Origin: Mesorhizobium sp. dw_380
GTDB taxonomy: Bacteria; Pseudomonadota; Alphaproteobacteria; Rhizobiales; Rhizobiaceae
NCBI RefSeq assembly: GCF_018588885.1
Contig: NZ_JAFFIW010000016.1
Span: 1 to 64,000, forward strand
Length of the DNA stretch: 64,000 bases
Direction: 5' to 3'
The number at the start of each line of letters is the position of its first letter. Within the stretch, counting starts at the first letter, position 1. Position numbers and translations under genes: made by a program. Below are positions 43,514 to 52,662 of this stretch, in pieces. Under the pieces are notes generated by a model. That model was given only the letters and a program-made list of their open reading frames with translations. It was not told the origin of the DNA and did not search any database.

Positions 43514-44230
43514 ATGAGCTTCGACCTGCCGCGCAATGTCATCCTGCCGGTCGACGCCGTCGACGTCCGGCTCGATCCTGGCCCGCACCCCTTCGCCAGG
43601 GATAATGCAGAGGCGATCGCCGAAAACTGGCAGCACGAGATAGCAGCCAATCCGGCGCTGTTCGACGGCATTGTGGTGCTGCTCTCGCAGCTTGCCTGGC
43701 GCGGCAATCGGCTCGTCGGCCGCTGCCATGCGATCAATTATTCGACGTTCATGCTTTGGCGCCGGCGGCGTGAGAATTCCGGCGCCGGGCATGCCTATGG
43801 CCACGCCATGCTGGTGGCCGGCGACAATGCGCTGGTAGCGATCCGCATGGGACGACACACGGTGGGTGCCGGCAGCGTCTATTTCGCCGCCGGCTCATTC
43901 GAGCCGATCGATTTTCGCGACGGGCTGGTTGATGTCGATTTCAACATGATCCGCGAAGTGCGCGAAGAGACCGGCCTCGACCTGTCGAATGCCAGGCGCG
44001 GCAAGCGCTATCACGCCCTGTCGACGGATAGCGGGACGGTCATCTTCCGCCGCTATCACGTTGATGAGCCGGCCGATGATGTCGCGCGCCGGATCTCAGC
44101 CTTTGTCGCGACCGAAACCGATCCGGAGATCGAAGGGCCGGTGATCATCCGCCACGCCGCCGACCTGCCGGAGGGGCTGTCGCCGCACATGAAGCCGCTG
44201 ATCGAATGGCATTTTGCCGGCGGCAACTAG
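43514..44230 (+). CDS. Nudix hydrolase-like protein with divergent Nudix box
   Basis: Predicted 238-aa protein. The second half of a Nudix box, REVREETGLDL, is intact. The first half is unusual: GSFEPIDFRDGLVDVDFNMI replaces the usual Gly-x5-Glu-x7 spacing, leaving no Glu seven residues before REV. Catalysis is still possible, since the RExxEE core binds the metal. Close to the preceding EEP gene, so the two are probably one transcript. Frame is open far upstream but those codons are antisense or out-of-frame EEP sequence. Confidence 0.8.
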   Translation: MSFDLPRNVILPVDAVDVRLDPGPHPFARDNAEAIAENWQHEIAANPALFDGIVVLLSQLAWRGNRLVGRCHAINYSTFMLWRRRRENSGAGHAYGHAMLVAGDNALVAIRMGRHTVGAGSVYFAAGSFEPIDFRDGLVDVDFNMIREVREETGLDLSNARRGKRYHALSTDSGTVIFRRYHVDEPADDVARRISAFVATETDPEIEGPVIIRHAADLPEGLSPHMKPLIEWHFAGGN

Positions 44231-44293
44231 AGCAATTCCAGGAAAAGTGTGAAGCGGTTTTCCGTCCGGAATTGCGTCAAAACAAAGATAGAG
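44228..44293 (+). repeat. Rhizobial intergenic repeat, copy A
   Basis: A 66-bp sequence starting TAGAGCAATTCCAGG and containing TTTTCCGTCCGGAATT and AAAGATAGAG. It has partial dyad symmetry (AATTCC/GGAATT). Related copies occur in opposite orientation at 45573-45636 and 48923-48982. I associate this type with widely dispersed rhizobial intergenic repeats; the dispersal itself cannot be tested here. Confidence 0.75.
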
Positions 44294-44316
44294 GACAGCC
44301 CTGGCTCTGTTGCCCT

Positions 44317-45534
44317 TTATTCGTGCCTTAGCGCGTCGATCGGGTCGAGCCGTGCGCCGCGCAGGGCCGGGAAGAAGCCGAACACCATGCCGATCAGCGC
44401 GGAGAAGCCGACGGCGAGCAGGATGACCGCAGGGCTTGGCGCGAACGGGATGGTCAGCGTTGCCGAGGCGAGGCCGGCCAGCGCCAGGCCGATGAGGATG
44501 CCGATGATGCCGCCGAGTAGCGACAGCACCGTCGCCTCGACCAGGAACTGGATGAGGATGTGCTTTTCATGCGCGCCAATGGCGAGCCTGATGCCGATCT
44601 CGCGGGTGCGTTCGGTGACCGACACCAGCATGATGTTCATGATGCCGATGCCGCCGACCAAAAGGCTGACGCCGGCGACCGCGCCCAGCATGCCGGTCAT
44701 GGTGGTGGTCGCGCTGGCCATCGCGTCGGCGATCTGGGTCATGTCGCGGATGCCAAAATCGCTTTCGCGGTCGGGCGTGATGCGCCTGATATCGCGAAGG
44801 ATGTCTTCGACGCGCGGCTGCAATTCGCTGGTCGGCGTGCGGTCGTCGGCGGCGATGTAGATGTTGTCGATGTCGCGGTTGCCGGCGATGCGGCGCTGAT
44901 AGGCATGCAGCGGCATCAGCACCACGTTGTCCTGGTCCTGGCCGAAGCCGGTGTAGCCCTTGGGTTCGAGCAGGCCGATGATCTTGCAGGAGGTTCGGTT
45001 GACGCGGATGATCTCGCCTTCGGGATCGCCAGCGCCGAAGAATTGCTGGCGCACGGTCTCGCCGATCAGGCACACGCCGGTGCCCGAGCGGGTTTCGGAA
45101 TCGCTGAACGGACGGCCCGACACCAGCTTCCAGTCGCGCGCGTCGAGATAGGCGCTGTCGGTGCCGGTGACGCCCGAGGTCAGGCTCTCTGTGCCGAAGA
45201 TGACACGGACCTGCTTCTGCGAGGCCGGCGAAATGGCGCGCGCGCCGGTGAGATGCGCGACCAGCGCCGCCAGGTCCTTCTCAGCCAGCGGACGCACCGC
45301 CTGGTCGAGCCCGCCAGGGGCGCCGGGACCGGCGGGCCGCCCGGCACGAACGACCAGCAGATTGCTGCCGAGTTTGGAGATGTCGGCCTTGACCTTCTGC
45401 GTGGTGCCCGAACCGATGGTCAGCATGGCAATGACGGCGGCGACACCGATGACGATGCCGAGCAGCGTCAGGAACGAGCGCAGCACGTTGCGGCGGATCG
45501 AACGCAGCGAAAGGCGGATGGTTTCCCAGATCAT
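44317..45534 (-). CDS. MacB-like ABC transporter permease
   Basis: Predicted 405-aa permease with an N-terminal membrane helix (SFLTLLGIVIGVAAVIAML), a large periplasmic MacB domain (about 45-270) and three C-terminal helices. The GGIGIMNIMLVSVTERTREIG motif is diagnostic. Unlike E. coli MacB, the ATPase is a separate gene, just upstream at 45638. Together with the adaptor it should form a tripartite exporter; substrate unknown. Confidence 0.92.
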   Translation of the reverse strand: MIWETIRLSLRSIRRNVLRSFLTLLGIVIGVAAVIAMLTIGSGTTQKVKADISKLGSNLLVVRAGRPAGPGAPGGLDQAVRPLAEKDLAALVAHLTGARAISPASQKQVRVIFGTESLTSGVTGTDSAYLDARDWKLVSGRPFSDSETRSGTGVCLIGETVRQQFFGAGDPEGEIIRVNRTSCKIIGLLEPKGYTGFGQDQDNVVLMPLHAYQRRIAGNRDIDNIYIAADDRTPTSELQPRVEDILRDIRRITPDRESDFGIRDMTQIADAMASATTTMTGMLGAVAGVSLLVGGIGIMNIMLVSVTERTREIGIRLAIGAHEKHILIQFLVEATVLSLLGGIIGILIGLALAGLASATLTIPFAPSPAVILLAVGFSALIGMVFGFFPALRGARLDPIDALRHE

Positions 45535-45572
45535 GATATAGAGCCTGATCCATTCCGACAGAGCCGGGATGG

Positions 45573-45636
45573 GGCTCTATCTCTCTGTTTGGCCATGATC
45601 TCCAGCGAAAACCGGTTTCCACTTCTCGGTATCATG
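45573..45636 (-). repeat. Rhizobial intergenic repeat, diverged copy
   Basis: The 102-bp gap between the permease and ATPase genes holds a diverged copy of the repeat at 44228-44293, in reverse orientation (CTCTATCTCTCTGTTT, then GCGAAAACCGGTTTCCACTT). Upstream, GAGCC and GGCTC (about 45541 and 45574) form an inverted repeat. It interrupts an otherwise tight operon. Confidence 0.6.
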
Positions 45637-45637
45637 G

Positions 45638-46345
45638 CTAAGCCGTCTCCAGAACCACGGTGTCGGACGCGACGTGACCGTCGAGGAAGCGAATGGTGCG
45701 CTCGGCGTATCCGGCGACATCGGCCTCGTGCGTGACCATAGCGATGGTCAGGCCAAGCTCCTTGTTGAGCCGCGTCAGCAACTCCATGATCTCGTGCGTG
45801 CGTGCGGTGTCTAGATTGCCGGTCGGTTCGTCGGCGACGAGCAGGGTCGGCCTGGTGACGATGGCGCGCGCGATCGCCACGCGCTGCTGCTGGCCGCCCG
45901 ACAATTCGGCCGGCGTGTGATGCTCGCGGCCGACCAGGCCGACCTCGGCTAGCGCCTGCATGGCGAGGTCGCGGCGCTCGCGGGCGGCGACGCCGCGATA
46001 GATCAGCGGCAGTTCGACATTTTCGGCCGCCGTGGTGCGCGCCAAGAGATTATAGCCCTGGAAGACGAAGCCGACATAGAGGTTGCGCAGCATGGCGCGG
46101 CGGTTGCGGTCGAGCCGGCCGGCATCGACGCCCATGAAGGAGTAGGTTCCGGCCGTCGGCGTGTCGAGGCAGCCGATGATGTTCATCGCGGTCGACTTGC
46201 CGGAGCCGGACGGGCCCATGATGGCGACGAATTCGCCGCGCCGGATCCCAAGATCGACGCCGGCCAGCGCATGGACCTTGGCTTCGCCCTGGCCATAGCT
46301 CTTCCAGACCTTGTCGAAGGTGATGAGGGCAGCACCGGTGGCCAC
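45638..46345 (-). CDS. ABC transporter ATP-binding protein (MacB/LolD type)
   Basis: Predicted 235-aa ATPase. Walker A GPSGSGKST (about 44-52), signature LSGGQQQRVAIARA, Walker B LLVADEPTGNLD and the H-loop MVTHEAD are intact. GTG start, three bases after the adaptor stop. It energises the permease encoded next downstream, across a repeat-containing gap. Confidence 0.94.
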   Translation of the reverse strand: MATGAALITFDKVWKSYGQGEAKVHALAGVDLGIRRGEFVAIMGPSGSGKSTAMNIIGCLDTPTAGTYSFMGVDAGRLDRNRRAMLRNLYVGFVFQGYNLLARTTAAENVELPLIYRGVAARERRDLAMQALAEVGLVGREHHTPAELSGGQQQRVAIARAIVTRPTLLVADEPTGNLDTARTHEIMELLTRLNKELGLTIAMVTHEADVAGYAERTIRFLDGHVASDTVVLETA

Positions 46346-46348
46346 GGA

Positions 46349-47641
46349 TCAGCTCCGCTGCTGCGACGCGGTGATGACCTGCGCGCCTTCCTCCAGGCCG
46401 GACGTGATCTCGGTCAGTTCACCGTCGGTCGAGCCGATCTTGACGCTGACCGGATGCGGCCGGCCGTTCTCCAGCACATAGAGCGCGCGCGAGCCATCGG
46501 TGGGTGCCGTCGCGGCCTGGCGCTGGCGATTGCCGCCAGGACGGCCCATGCGGCCGGTGAACAGGTCGCTGAGGCTCCACGCGCGCGCCGCCGGCTGCGC
46601 CGGGCGATAGCGGAAAGCGCTGGCGGGCACTGTAAGGACATCCTTGGCCTGCCGGGTGACGACCGAAACAGTGGCGGTCATGCCGGGGCGCAGCAACAGT
46701 TCGGAATTGTCGACCTCGAGCCGCGCATTGTAGGTGACGACCCCGTCTGTCGTGACCGAGGCATAGGAGATGTCGCGGATCTCGGCATCGAACGGCCGGT
46801 CGGGGAAGGCGTCGACCGTGAAACGCGCATGCTGGCCTGGCTTGACGGCGCCGATGTCGGCTTCGTCGACCGCCGCCACCAGTTCCATGTTCCTCAAATC
46901 CGCGGCGATGATGAACAGCACCGGCGCCTGCAGCGAGGAGGCGACCGTCTGGCCGGGATCGACCGAACGCGTCAGCACGATGCCGTCGATCGGCGCGTAG
47001 ATGGTGCTGTTGGCAAGGTCGGTCTGCTGCGATTTCAGGTCGGCATTGGCGATGGCGAGATTGGCCTCGGCGCTGTCGAGCGCCGCCTTGGAGCGGTCAC
47101 GCGTCGCGGTCGCCGCCTCGAGCGACTGGTCGGTCGCCATGCCGCGCTTGGTCAAGGCCGCTGCGCGAACCAGCGCGCTCTCGTTCTCGGCAAGCGTCAC
47201 CCTGGCGTCCTCGACATTGGCCGCCGCCGCCTTGGCGGACGCCTGCGCCCGTTCGATCTGGACCTGGAGTTTCGTGGTATCGAGGGCCGCCAACACGTCG
47301 CCCTTCTTCACCTGCTGGTTCTCGTTGACCGAGACCGAGCGTATGATGCCGGAGAGCTGGCTGGAAATGTCGACCTGGGTGAGCGGCTGCAGGGTGCCGG
47401 TCGCCGACACCTGGACGGTCAGGTCGGCCCTGGCTGCCGGCACCGTGGTGTAATCAACCTTGGCGGGTGTGCCCGCATACCACTGATAAAGGCCAAGAGC
47501 GGCTGCAAGCACGATCAGCGTGAGCAACGCATAGAGCCAGCCACGCCGGCGCGTCTTGCGCAGACCTTGTCTGTCAAGCCCAAGCGCCGTCTCGATGGCG
47601 GAATCCGATTCCGTCTTTGGCAGATTGACAATCTGGTCCAC
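46349..47641 (-). CDS. MacA-like periplasmic adaptor (membrane fusion protein)
   Basis: Predicted 430-aa protein. A cytosolic N-terminus (1-33) with RKTRRRGW precedes a membrane anchor (about 34-53). Lipoyl halves flank a helical hairpin (about 115-205, Ala-rich). Beta-barrel and membrane-proximal domains follow. A Gln/Arg-rich insertion (GRMGRPGGNRQRQ, about 375) is unusual. The start is GTG at 47641. First gene of the adaptor-ATPase-permease operon. Confidence 0.9.
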   Translation of the reverse strand: MDQIVNLPKTESDSAIETALGLDRQGLRKTRRRGWLYALLTLIVLAAALGLYQWYAGTPAKVDYTTVPAARADLTVQVSATGTLQPLTQVDISSQLSGIIRSVSVNENQQVKKGDVLAALDTTKLQVQIERAQASAKAAAANVEDARVTLAENESALVRAAALTKRGMATDQSLEAATATRDRSKAALDSAEANLAIANADLKSQQTDLANSTIYAPIDGIVLTRSVDPGQTVASSLQAPVLFIIAADLRNMELVAAVDEADIGAVKPGQHARFTVDAFPDRPFDAEIRDISYASVTTDGVVTYNARLEVDNSELLLRPGMTATVSVVTRQAKDVLTVPASAFRYRPAQPAARAWSLSDLFTGRMGRPGGNRQRQAATAPTDGSRALYVLENGRPHPVSVKIGSTDGELTEITSGLEEGAQVITASQQRS

Positions 47642-47743
47642 TCTGGACCCCTATTGAAGCGTAATGTCCCTATCTGTGCACAGATCAGGCTTGCTGGTTC
47701 AAATATCAAATTAAATTTCGCCCATGTTGGGATTGAGGCAGGA

Positions 47744-48652
47744 ATGCAAACCCGGAATTACTTGCTTTACGATGTGTTCACGACCGAGCGACTGGCCGGC
47801 AATCCGCTGGCCGTGGTGTTGGATTGCAAAGGTCTGGATACGGCGGCGATGCAGGCCATCGCGCGCGAGTTCAACCTGTCCGAATCGGTCTTTGTGCTGC
47901 CGCCGGACAATCCCAAGCACAAAAACCGCATCCGCATCTTCACGCCCGACTATGAAATGCCGTTCGCCGGCCATCCGACCGTCGGTTCGGCAATCGCGCT
48001 GGCCGAACTGGCCGGCGAGGGCGAGGCCGGCATCTTCGTGCTGGAAGAAAACATCGGCCTGGTGCGTTGCGCCGTGAGCAAACACGACGGCGCCATCTTC
48101 GCCGAGTTCGACCTGGCGAAATTGCCGGAGCCGCTGAAGCTCGAGGCCGATCCGGAGGCGATAGGTGCTGCCCTTGGCCTTGCCCCGCATGAGATCGGCT
48201 TCGAGAATCACCGCGTCGCGTTCTGGTCGGCGGGCGTGCCCTATGTGACCATTCCGGTCGCCAACCTCGAAGCGGCGGGCCGCATCCGGCTGGACAACCA
48301 GGCGTGGTCGGAACTGGCGCCGCGCAAGAGCGACTGGGCCTTCGCCAGCCCCTATGTCTATTGCCGCGAGACGGTGAACCACGAAAGCGCTTTCCATGTG
48401 CGCATGATCGTGCCCGGCACGCCTACCTATGAAGATCCGGCGACCGGCTCGGCGGCCGCCGCGTTCGCCGGCGCCATCATGCATTTCGATGGCCCGACGG
48501 ATGGCGTTTCGCAACTGTGGATCGAGCAGGGGCTGGAGATGGGCCGGCCGTCGCGCATACGCCTGGAACTCAATGTCGAGGGCGGAAAACTGGCCTCCGC
48601 GCGCATCGGCGGTCATGCGATCAAGGTGGCGGAAGGCAGACTGTTCGTCTGA
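47744..48652 (+). CDS. PhzF family isomerase-like protein
   Basis: Predicted 302-aa protein with the two-fold PhzF/diaminopimelate epimerase fold. Seen: YDVFTTERLAGNPLAVVLD at the start, FNLSESVFV with the catalytic-type Glu (E45), MPFAGHPTVGSA and DPATGSAAAA phosphate- or anion-binding loops. Most family members outside phenazine clusters have unknown substrates. ATG 47744 follows AGGCAGGA. The enormous frame upstream to 46271 is antisense to the adaptor and is rejected. Confidence 0.9.
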   Translation: MQTRNYLLYDVFTTERLAGNPLAVVLDCKGLDTAAMQAIAREFNLSESVFVLPPDNPKHKNRIRIFTPDYEMPFAGHPTVGSAIALAELAGEGEAGIFVLEENIGLVRCAVSKHDGAIFAEFDLAKLPEPLKLEADPEAIGAALGLAPHEIGFENHRVAFWSAGVPYVTIPVANLEAAGRIRLDNQAWSELAPRKSDWAFASPYVYCRETVNHESAFHVRMIVPGTPTYEDPATGSAAAAFAGAIMHFDGPTDGVSQLWIEQGLEMGRPSRIRLELNVEGGKLASARIGGHAIKVAEGRLFV

Positions 48653-48758
48653 TCGCCGCCAGGCCTGGTCGATTTGTCGGGAAATGATTCCGGCAGGGCT
48701 AGACATGACCGATGGTGGCGGCTATATGCCCGCCAACGCCGGTTTTTGCCGGCCGAGT

Positions 48759-48834
<76 letters not shown>

Positions 48835-48922
48835 AACGTCTAACAAAATCAAGTTGTTGGACGAGGTGAGGGACCTGACGGATACGACGGAGCCCGTTTC
48901 CGTACATGTCCGAAACGCCGAA

Positions 48923-48982
48923 CTGCTCTATCCCTTTGCTCTGACATAATTCCGGACGGAAAAGCGTTCCTGAAATGTGCTA
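48923..48982 (-). repeat. Rhizobial intergenic repeat, copy B
   Basis: Reverse-orientation relative of the repeat at 44228-44293. Its minus-strand reading has TTTTCCGTCCGGAATT, then AAAGGGATAGAGCAG. A block of about a dozen bases in the first half is missing relative to copy A. It ends in the stop codon of the small hypothetical gene at 48980. Confidence 0.72.
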
Positions 48983-49291
48983 GCCGCGCGTCATGTCGTT
49001 CTCCCGGCTGCCAAAATGTCGCGCTGGCGGCGGCTGATCAGCGCTCGGGTCTTGGTCTGATTCACGGCTGGCCTCAATGATTCCGACCAGTGCGCGAACA
49101 AACTCAACCATATCGTTTGCCGTGATGGCTGCCTTGTCGGGATCTTGCCCTATGTGCTCGGCGGCTTCGCAACATGACCGGCGGATGAGATCGTAGTGTA
49201 AATCCCGTTCATCCTCCGGCAACGCCGCTAGCTTCATGGCTCGGCTATGAATCAACCGCAGCAATTGTTCGAGAGCTGCTCCGACACTCAT
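48980..49291 (-). CDS. Hypothetical protein, 103 aa
   Basis: Predicted small acidic, helical protein of about 103 residues from ATG 49291, which is preceded by GGAGC at good spacing; an upstream ATG at 49306 lacks one. Contains DERDLHYDLIRRSCCEAAEHIGQDP and a C-terminal polar tail. No domain recognised and no membrane segment. It sits between a tRNA gene and a DUF5996 gene. The stop lies within a repeat copy, so the C-terminus may have been altered by it. Confidence 0.6.
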   Translation of the reverse strand: MSVGAALEQLLRLIHSRAMKLAALPEDERDLHYDLIRRSCCEAAEHIGQDPDKAAITANDMVEFVRALVGIIEASRESDQDPSADQPPPARHFGSRENDMTRG

Positions 49292-49633
49292 GCGTTTGCT
49301 CCGCATTGGTCGAGCGTCCCGGCGCTTCGGCGCGCGTTTGGAACGTCCGATGAGGAGGTGTTTCCCATCCCCGTACGGAAGGCTGCATCACAGCCGTTAA
49401 TATATTCTTTATTGCTAATATAAGACGCTTCGCAGGAGCGACCCTGCACAAGCGCGGCCGCCTGCTGCCTCCTCGGAAATCGTGCTCAGTAGCGATGACA
49501 TCAAAAGAGCCCGCCACCTGAGTAACGTTGGCTTTTGCCCAGGGCCCGGATGCTGGCCAATCGACAGAAGGGCTTCATATAGTGACATCGATCGTGGCTT
49601 GCGATCAGTCGCTTCGGCGAAGGAAGGAGAACC
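49292..49633. other. Intergenic region with an AT-rich island
   Basis: About 340 bases without a supported gene. An AT-rich stretch at 49397-49424 holds two direct copies of TAATATA (49398-49404 and 49416-49422), 18 bp apart start to start. This could be a promoter or operator. The rest shows no RNA gene or terminator. The end supplies the ribosome site (AAGGAAGGAGA) of the next gene. Confidence 0.5.
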
Positions 49634-50587
49634 ATGTCGTCTGTCTTGAATTCGGAACGCTGGCCGGGTCTGCCCTACGCAGCCTGGAAAGATACCTACG
49701 AGACGCTCCACCTGTGGACCCAGATCGCTGGCAAGATCCGCTTGATGCGCGAGCCCTGGCTGAACCATTCCTGGCATGTCCCGTTCTACCTGACAGCGCG
49801 CGGTCTTACGACCTCGCCGATCCCCGCTGGCGGCGGGCGGGTCTTCCAGATGGATTTCGACTTCATAGACCATCTGCTGTGGGTGAGGACGAGCGACGGT
49901 CACATCCGCCACGTCATGCTTGCACCGAAAACCGTGGCGGAATTCTATGGCGAAGTGACCTCTGCGCTTGCCGAACTAGGACTCGCGACACCGATCCTCA
50001 CGCAGCCCTCCGAAATCGCCGACGGCATCCTGTTCGAGCAAGACCGTGCTCATGCTTCTTATGATCGCGACTACGCCCACCGCTTCTGGCGCATCCTGCT
50101 ATCGACACACGAGGTCCTTTCGCGATTCCGGACAGGATTTCTGGGCAAGGTCAGTCCCGTCCATTTCTTCTGGGGCGGCTTTGATCTGGCAGTGACGCGC
50201 TTTTCAGGCAGGCGGGCGCCGCCGCATCCAGGCGGCATTCCGCATCTGTCCGACGCGGTCACCCGCGAAGCCTATTCGCATGAGGTGAGCAGTGCCGGGT
50301 TCTGGCCGGGTGGCGGCCCGATCGACTATCCAGCCTTCTATTCCTATGCCTATCCGTCACCAGAAGGCTTTGCGTCAGCGAGGGTCGAGCCGCAGCAGGC
50401 ATTCTTCTCCCGGGAGCTCGGTGAATTCCTTTTGCCCTATGAGGCAATATGTCGGGCGCAAGACCCGGAAGCGATGCTCACGGCATTTCTGCAGAGTACT
50501 TACGAGGCTGCCGCCGAACTCGGCAAATGGGATCGCGGAGCCCTCGAATGCCCCGTTGGTGTCCCTTGCCGGCCACGCGCACCATAG
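49634..50587 (+). CDS. DUF5996 family protein
   Basis: Predicted 317-aa soluble protein. WKDTYETLHLWTQIAGKIRL at residues 18-37, HSWHVPFYLTARGLTTSPIP and FFWGGFDLAVTRFSGR match the DUF5996 family, whose role is unknown. Rich in Trp, Phe and His; no membrane segment or signal peptide. The start has an excellent Shine-Dalgarno. Not obviously linked to its neighbours. Confidence 0.82.
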   Translation: MSSVLNSERWPGLPYAAWKDTYETLHLWTQIAGKIRLMREPWLNHSWHVPFYLTARGLTTSPIPAGGGRVFQMDFDFIDHLLWVRTSDGHIRHVMLAPKTVAEFYGEVTSALAELGLATPILTQPSEIADGILFEQDRAHASYDRDYAHRFWRILLSTHEVLSRFRTGFLGKVSPVHFFWGGFDLAVTRFSGRRAPPHPGGIPHLSDAVTREAYSHEVSSAGFWPGGGPIDYPAFYSYAYPSPEGFASARVEPQQAFFSRELGEFLLPYEAICRAQDPEAMLTAFLQSTYEAAAELGKWDRGALECPVGVPCRPRAP

Positions 50588-50825
50588 GCCGCACGGCTGA
50601 ACTGAACTCGAGACGCTGCGCCCGACATTCTGCCAAGGCGGGCGACAGGATCGGGCCGGCCAGAGCAATGCAGACGGTGTCATGGGCTTTGCCAGCATCC
50701 ACGGCGAACTGCATCTCAGCCCGGCAAAAGCTCCGCTCCTGCCATCGAAATCTCTGATAGTCCCTGCAAGAATATCGCGATGCCGCCGTTTGGGAGCTTC
50801 GAAGCCATCCGCGCTTGGGCCTGCA
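50588..50825. other. Intergenic region between DUF5996 gene and cobT
   Basis: About 240 bases between two convergent genes. Several 60-80 codon frames are open on both strands, as expected for GC-rich DNA, but none has a ribosome site or recognisable product. No hairpin terminator was seen. Confidence 0.4.
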
Positions 50826-51836
50826 TTATTTCTCCGAAACGCCAGCCTCGGCAAAACTTGCCATGCGGGCATGGCATTCCAGTGCCGAGCGGACGATGTT
50901 GACGGCGAGGCAAGCGCCGGAACCTTCGCCGAGCCGCATGCCGAGATCGAGCAGCGGCGGCAGGCCGAGGGCTTCGAGCAGGCCACGGTGGCCCGATTCA
51001 GCCGAAACGTGGGCGGCGATCGTGTGTGCGAGACCGGCCGGATGCAGTCTTGCCAGCGGAGCCGCGGCAGCCGTGCAGACGAAGCCGTCGAGCAGCACGG
51101 GTATGCCGAGATGGCGGGCGGCGAGCGTGGCGCCGAAGATGGCGGCGAGTTCGCGCCCGCCAAGTGCCGCAGCAATGCCGAGCGGATCGGCGAGGGCCGC
51201 GGCGTGGCGCTTCAGGCCAGCTTCGATGGCGACCACCTTGCGCTTCAAGCCTGCATCGTCGACGCCGGTGCCGCGTCCGGTCCATTTTTCGGCACCGCCA
51301 CCAAACAGGGCGGCTGAAATGGCGGCGGCCGGCGTGGTGTTGCCGATGCCCATTTCGCCGAAGCAGATCAGGTCGAGGTCTTTCGTCACCGCATCATGGC
51401 CGGCCGAGACGGCGGCTAGGAACGCCTTCTCATCCAGTGCCGGCACTTGCGTGAAATCGCCCGTCGGATGGTCGAGATCGAGCGGGATGACATCGAGTTC
51501 GGCGCCGGCGATGCGGGCGAGCTGGTTGATGGCGGCGCCGCCGCCAGCGAAATTCGCCACCATCTGCACGGTGACTTCCGAAGGGTAGGCCGACACGCCC
51601 TGCGCGGTGACGCCGTGATTGCCGGCGAAGACGAAGACCTTCACCCGGTCGAGTTTCGGCATGTCGCGGCCCTGCCAGCGCGCCAGCCATGCGGCGATGC
51701 TTTCCAGCCGGCCGAGGCTACCTTGCGGCTTGGTCAGCGTGTCCTGGCGGCGGGCGACCGCGTTGGCGGCCGCATCGCTGCCGGCGGGCAGGTCGAGGCA
51801 GGCTGCGCGCAATTCATCGAGGGATTTGAAGGACAT
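50826..51836 (-). CDS. cobT: Nicotinate-nucleotide-dimethylbenzimidazole phosphoribosyltransferase
   Basis: Predicted 336-aa enzyme activating dimethylbenzimidazole to alpha-ribazole phosphate, the lower ligand of B12. Seen: RRQDTLTKPQGSLGRLE, VFAGNHGVTAQGVSAYP, GEMGIGNTTPAAA and the catalytic Glu in the last third (MRLGEGSGACLA). Last gene of the leftward run, 40 bases after cobS. Called cobU in the Pseudomonas denitrificans nomenclature. Confidence 0.96.
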   Translation of the reverse strand: MSFKSLDELRAACLDLPAGSDAAANAVARRQDTLTKPQGSLGRLESIAAWLARWQGRDMPKLDRVKVFVFAGNHGVTAQGVSAYPSEVTVQMVANFAGGGAAINQLARIAGAELDVIPLDLDHPTGDFTQVPALDEKAFLAAVSAGHDAVTKDLDLICFGEMGIGNTTPAAAISAALFGGGAEKWTGRGTGVDDAGLKRKVVAIEAGLKRHAAALADPLGIAAALGGRELAAIFGATLAARHLGIPVLLDGFVCTAAAAPLARLHPAGLAHTIAAHVSAESGHRGLLEALGLPPLLDLGMRLGEGSGACLAVNIVRSALECHARMASFAEAGVSEK

Positions 51837-51876
51837 GGGGGAAAAATCTCCGAAAGGGAATCAGGTCAAAAGGGAA

Positions 51877-52659
51877 TCAAGAAAGGGCGACGGAAGCGAC
51901 GAGCAGCACCGCGATTTCGCTCACCTGCTGCAAGGCGCCGATCGTGTCGCCGGTCTGGCCACCGATCTGGTTGAGGCAAAGCGCGTGGAAGCCGACAAAC
52001 AGCAGGCCAAGCAGGATGAGCGCGGCGATGGCGCCGCCGGGGCCAAGCAGGAGGAGCGGGATCGCGCCGAGCACCGCACTGGCTATGGCGATCTGCCGCG
52101 AGACGGTGCCGGCGCCAACCGAGAGGCCGTCGGACCGCGCCGGCGGCAAGAGATGCATGAGGGCGCCCAGCACGCCGCGCGAGGCGGCGTGGGCAGCCAC
52201 GAGGGCGAAGAGCGCCTGCGTGGGGTCGACGAACTCCGAGAGCGCACTCCAGCGGATCAGCAGCGACAGGACCAGCGCCATGGCGCCATAAGCGCCGATG
52301 CGGCTGTCGCGCATGATCTCGAGTTTGCGGCCGCGCGACTTGCCGCCGCCAAACCCGTCGGCGACATCGGACAGCCCGTCCTCGTGCAGGCAGCCGGTGG
52401 TGAGCACCGTTGCCACAAGGGCAAGAGCTGCCGCCGGGCCCATGGCAAGGCCAAACCGTTCCGCCGTGGCAAAGACGATCGCGCCGATCAGGCCGACCAC
52501 AACGCCGGCGACAGGTGCCGCCCAGATCGCGGCGGCAAGGCCGCGGCCGCGAAAATCGAACACGGGCAGCGGCAGCCTGGTGAAGAAGACCAGGCAGAGC
52601 GCGATGTCATCGAGGATTTGCCGGGCTGAGAAGGTCAAGTTGGGGAACTTCTTTTTCAT
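51877..52659 (-). CDS. cobS: Adenosylcobinamide-GDP ribazoletransferase
   Basis: Predicted 260-aa polytopic membrane protein with about six hydrophobic segments. It joins adenosylcobinamide-GDP to alpha-ribazole in the last assembly step. FFTRLPLP, the acidic motif HEDGLSDVADGFGGG (metal-binding) and RDSRIGAYGAMAL are characteristic. Three bases after cobB. Called cobV in the P. denitrificans nomenclature; distinct from the CobS cobaltochelatase subunit. Confidence 0.95.
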   Translation of the reverse strand: MKKKFPNLTFSARQILDDIALCLVFFTRLPLPVFDFRGRGLAAAIWAAPVAGVVVGLIGAIVFATAERFGLAMGPAAALALVATVLTTGCLHEDGLSDVADGFGGGKSRGRKLEIMRDSRIGAYGAMALVLSLLIRWSALSEFVDPTQALFALVAAHAASRGVLGALMHLLPPARSDGLSVGAGTVSRQIAIASAVLGAIPLLLLGPGGAIAALILLGLLFVGFHALCLNQIGGQTGDTIGALQQVSEIAVLLVASVALS

Positions 52660-52662
52660 GGC

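Noticed and set aside
46271..47743. Long plus-strand extension in front of the PhzF-like gene
   Set aside because: It is antisense to the MacA-like adaptor and lacks protein-like composition. The PhzF family start is at 47744.
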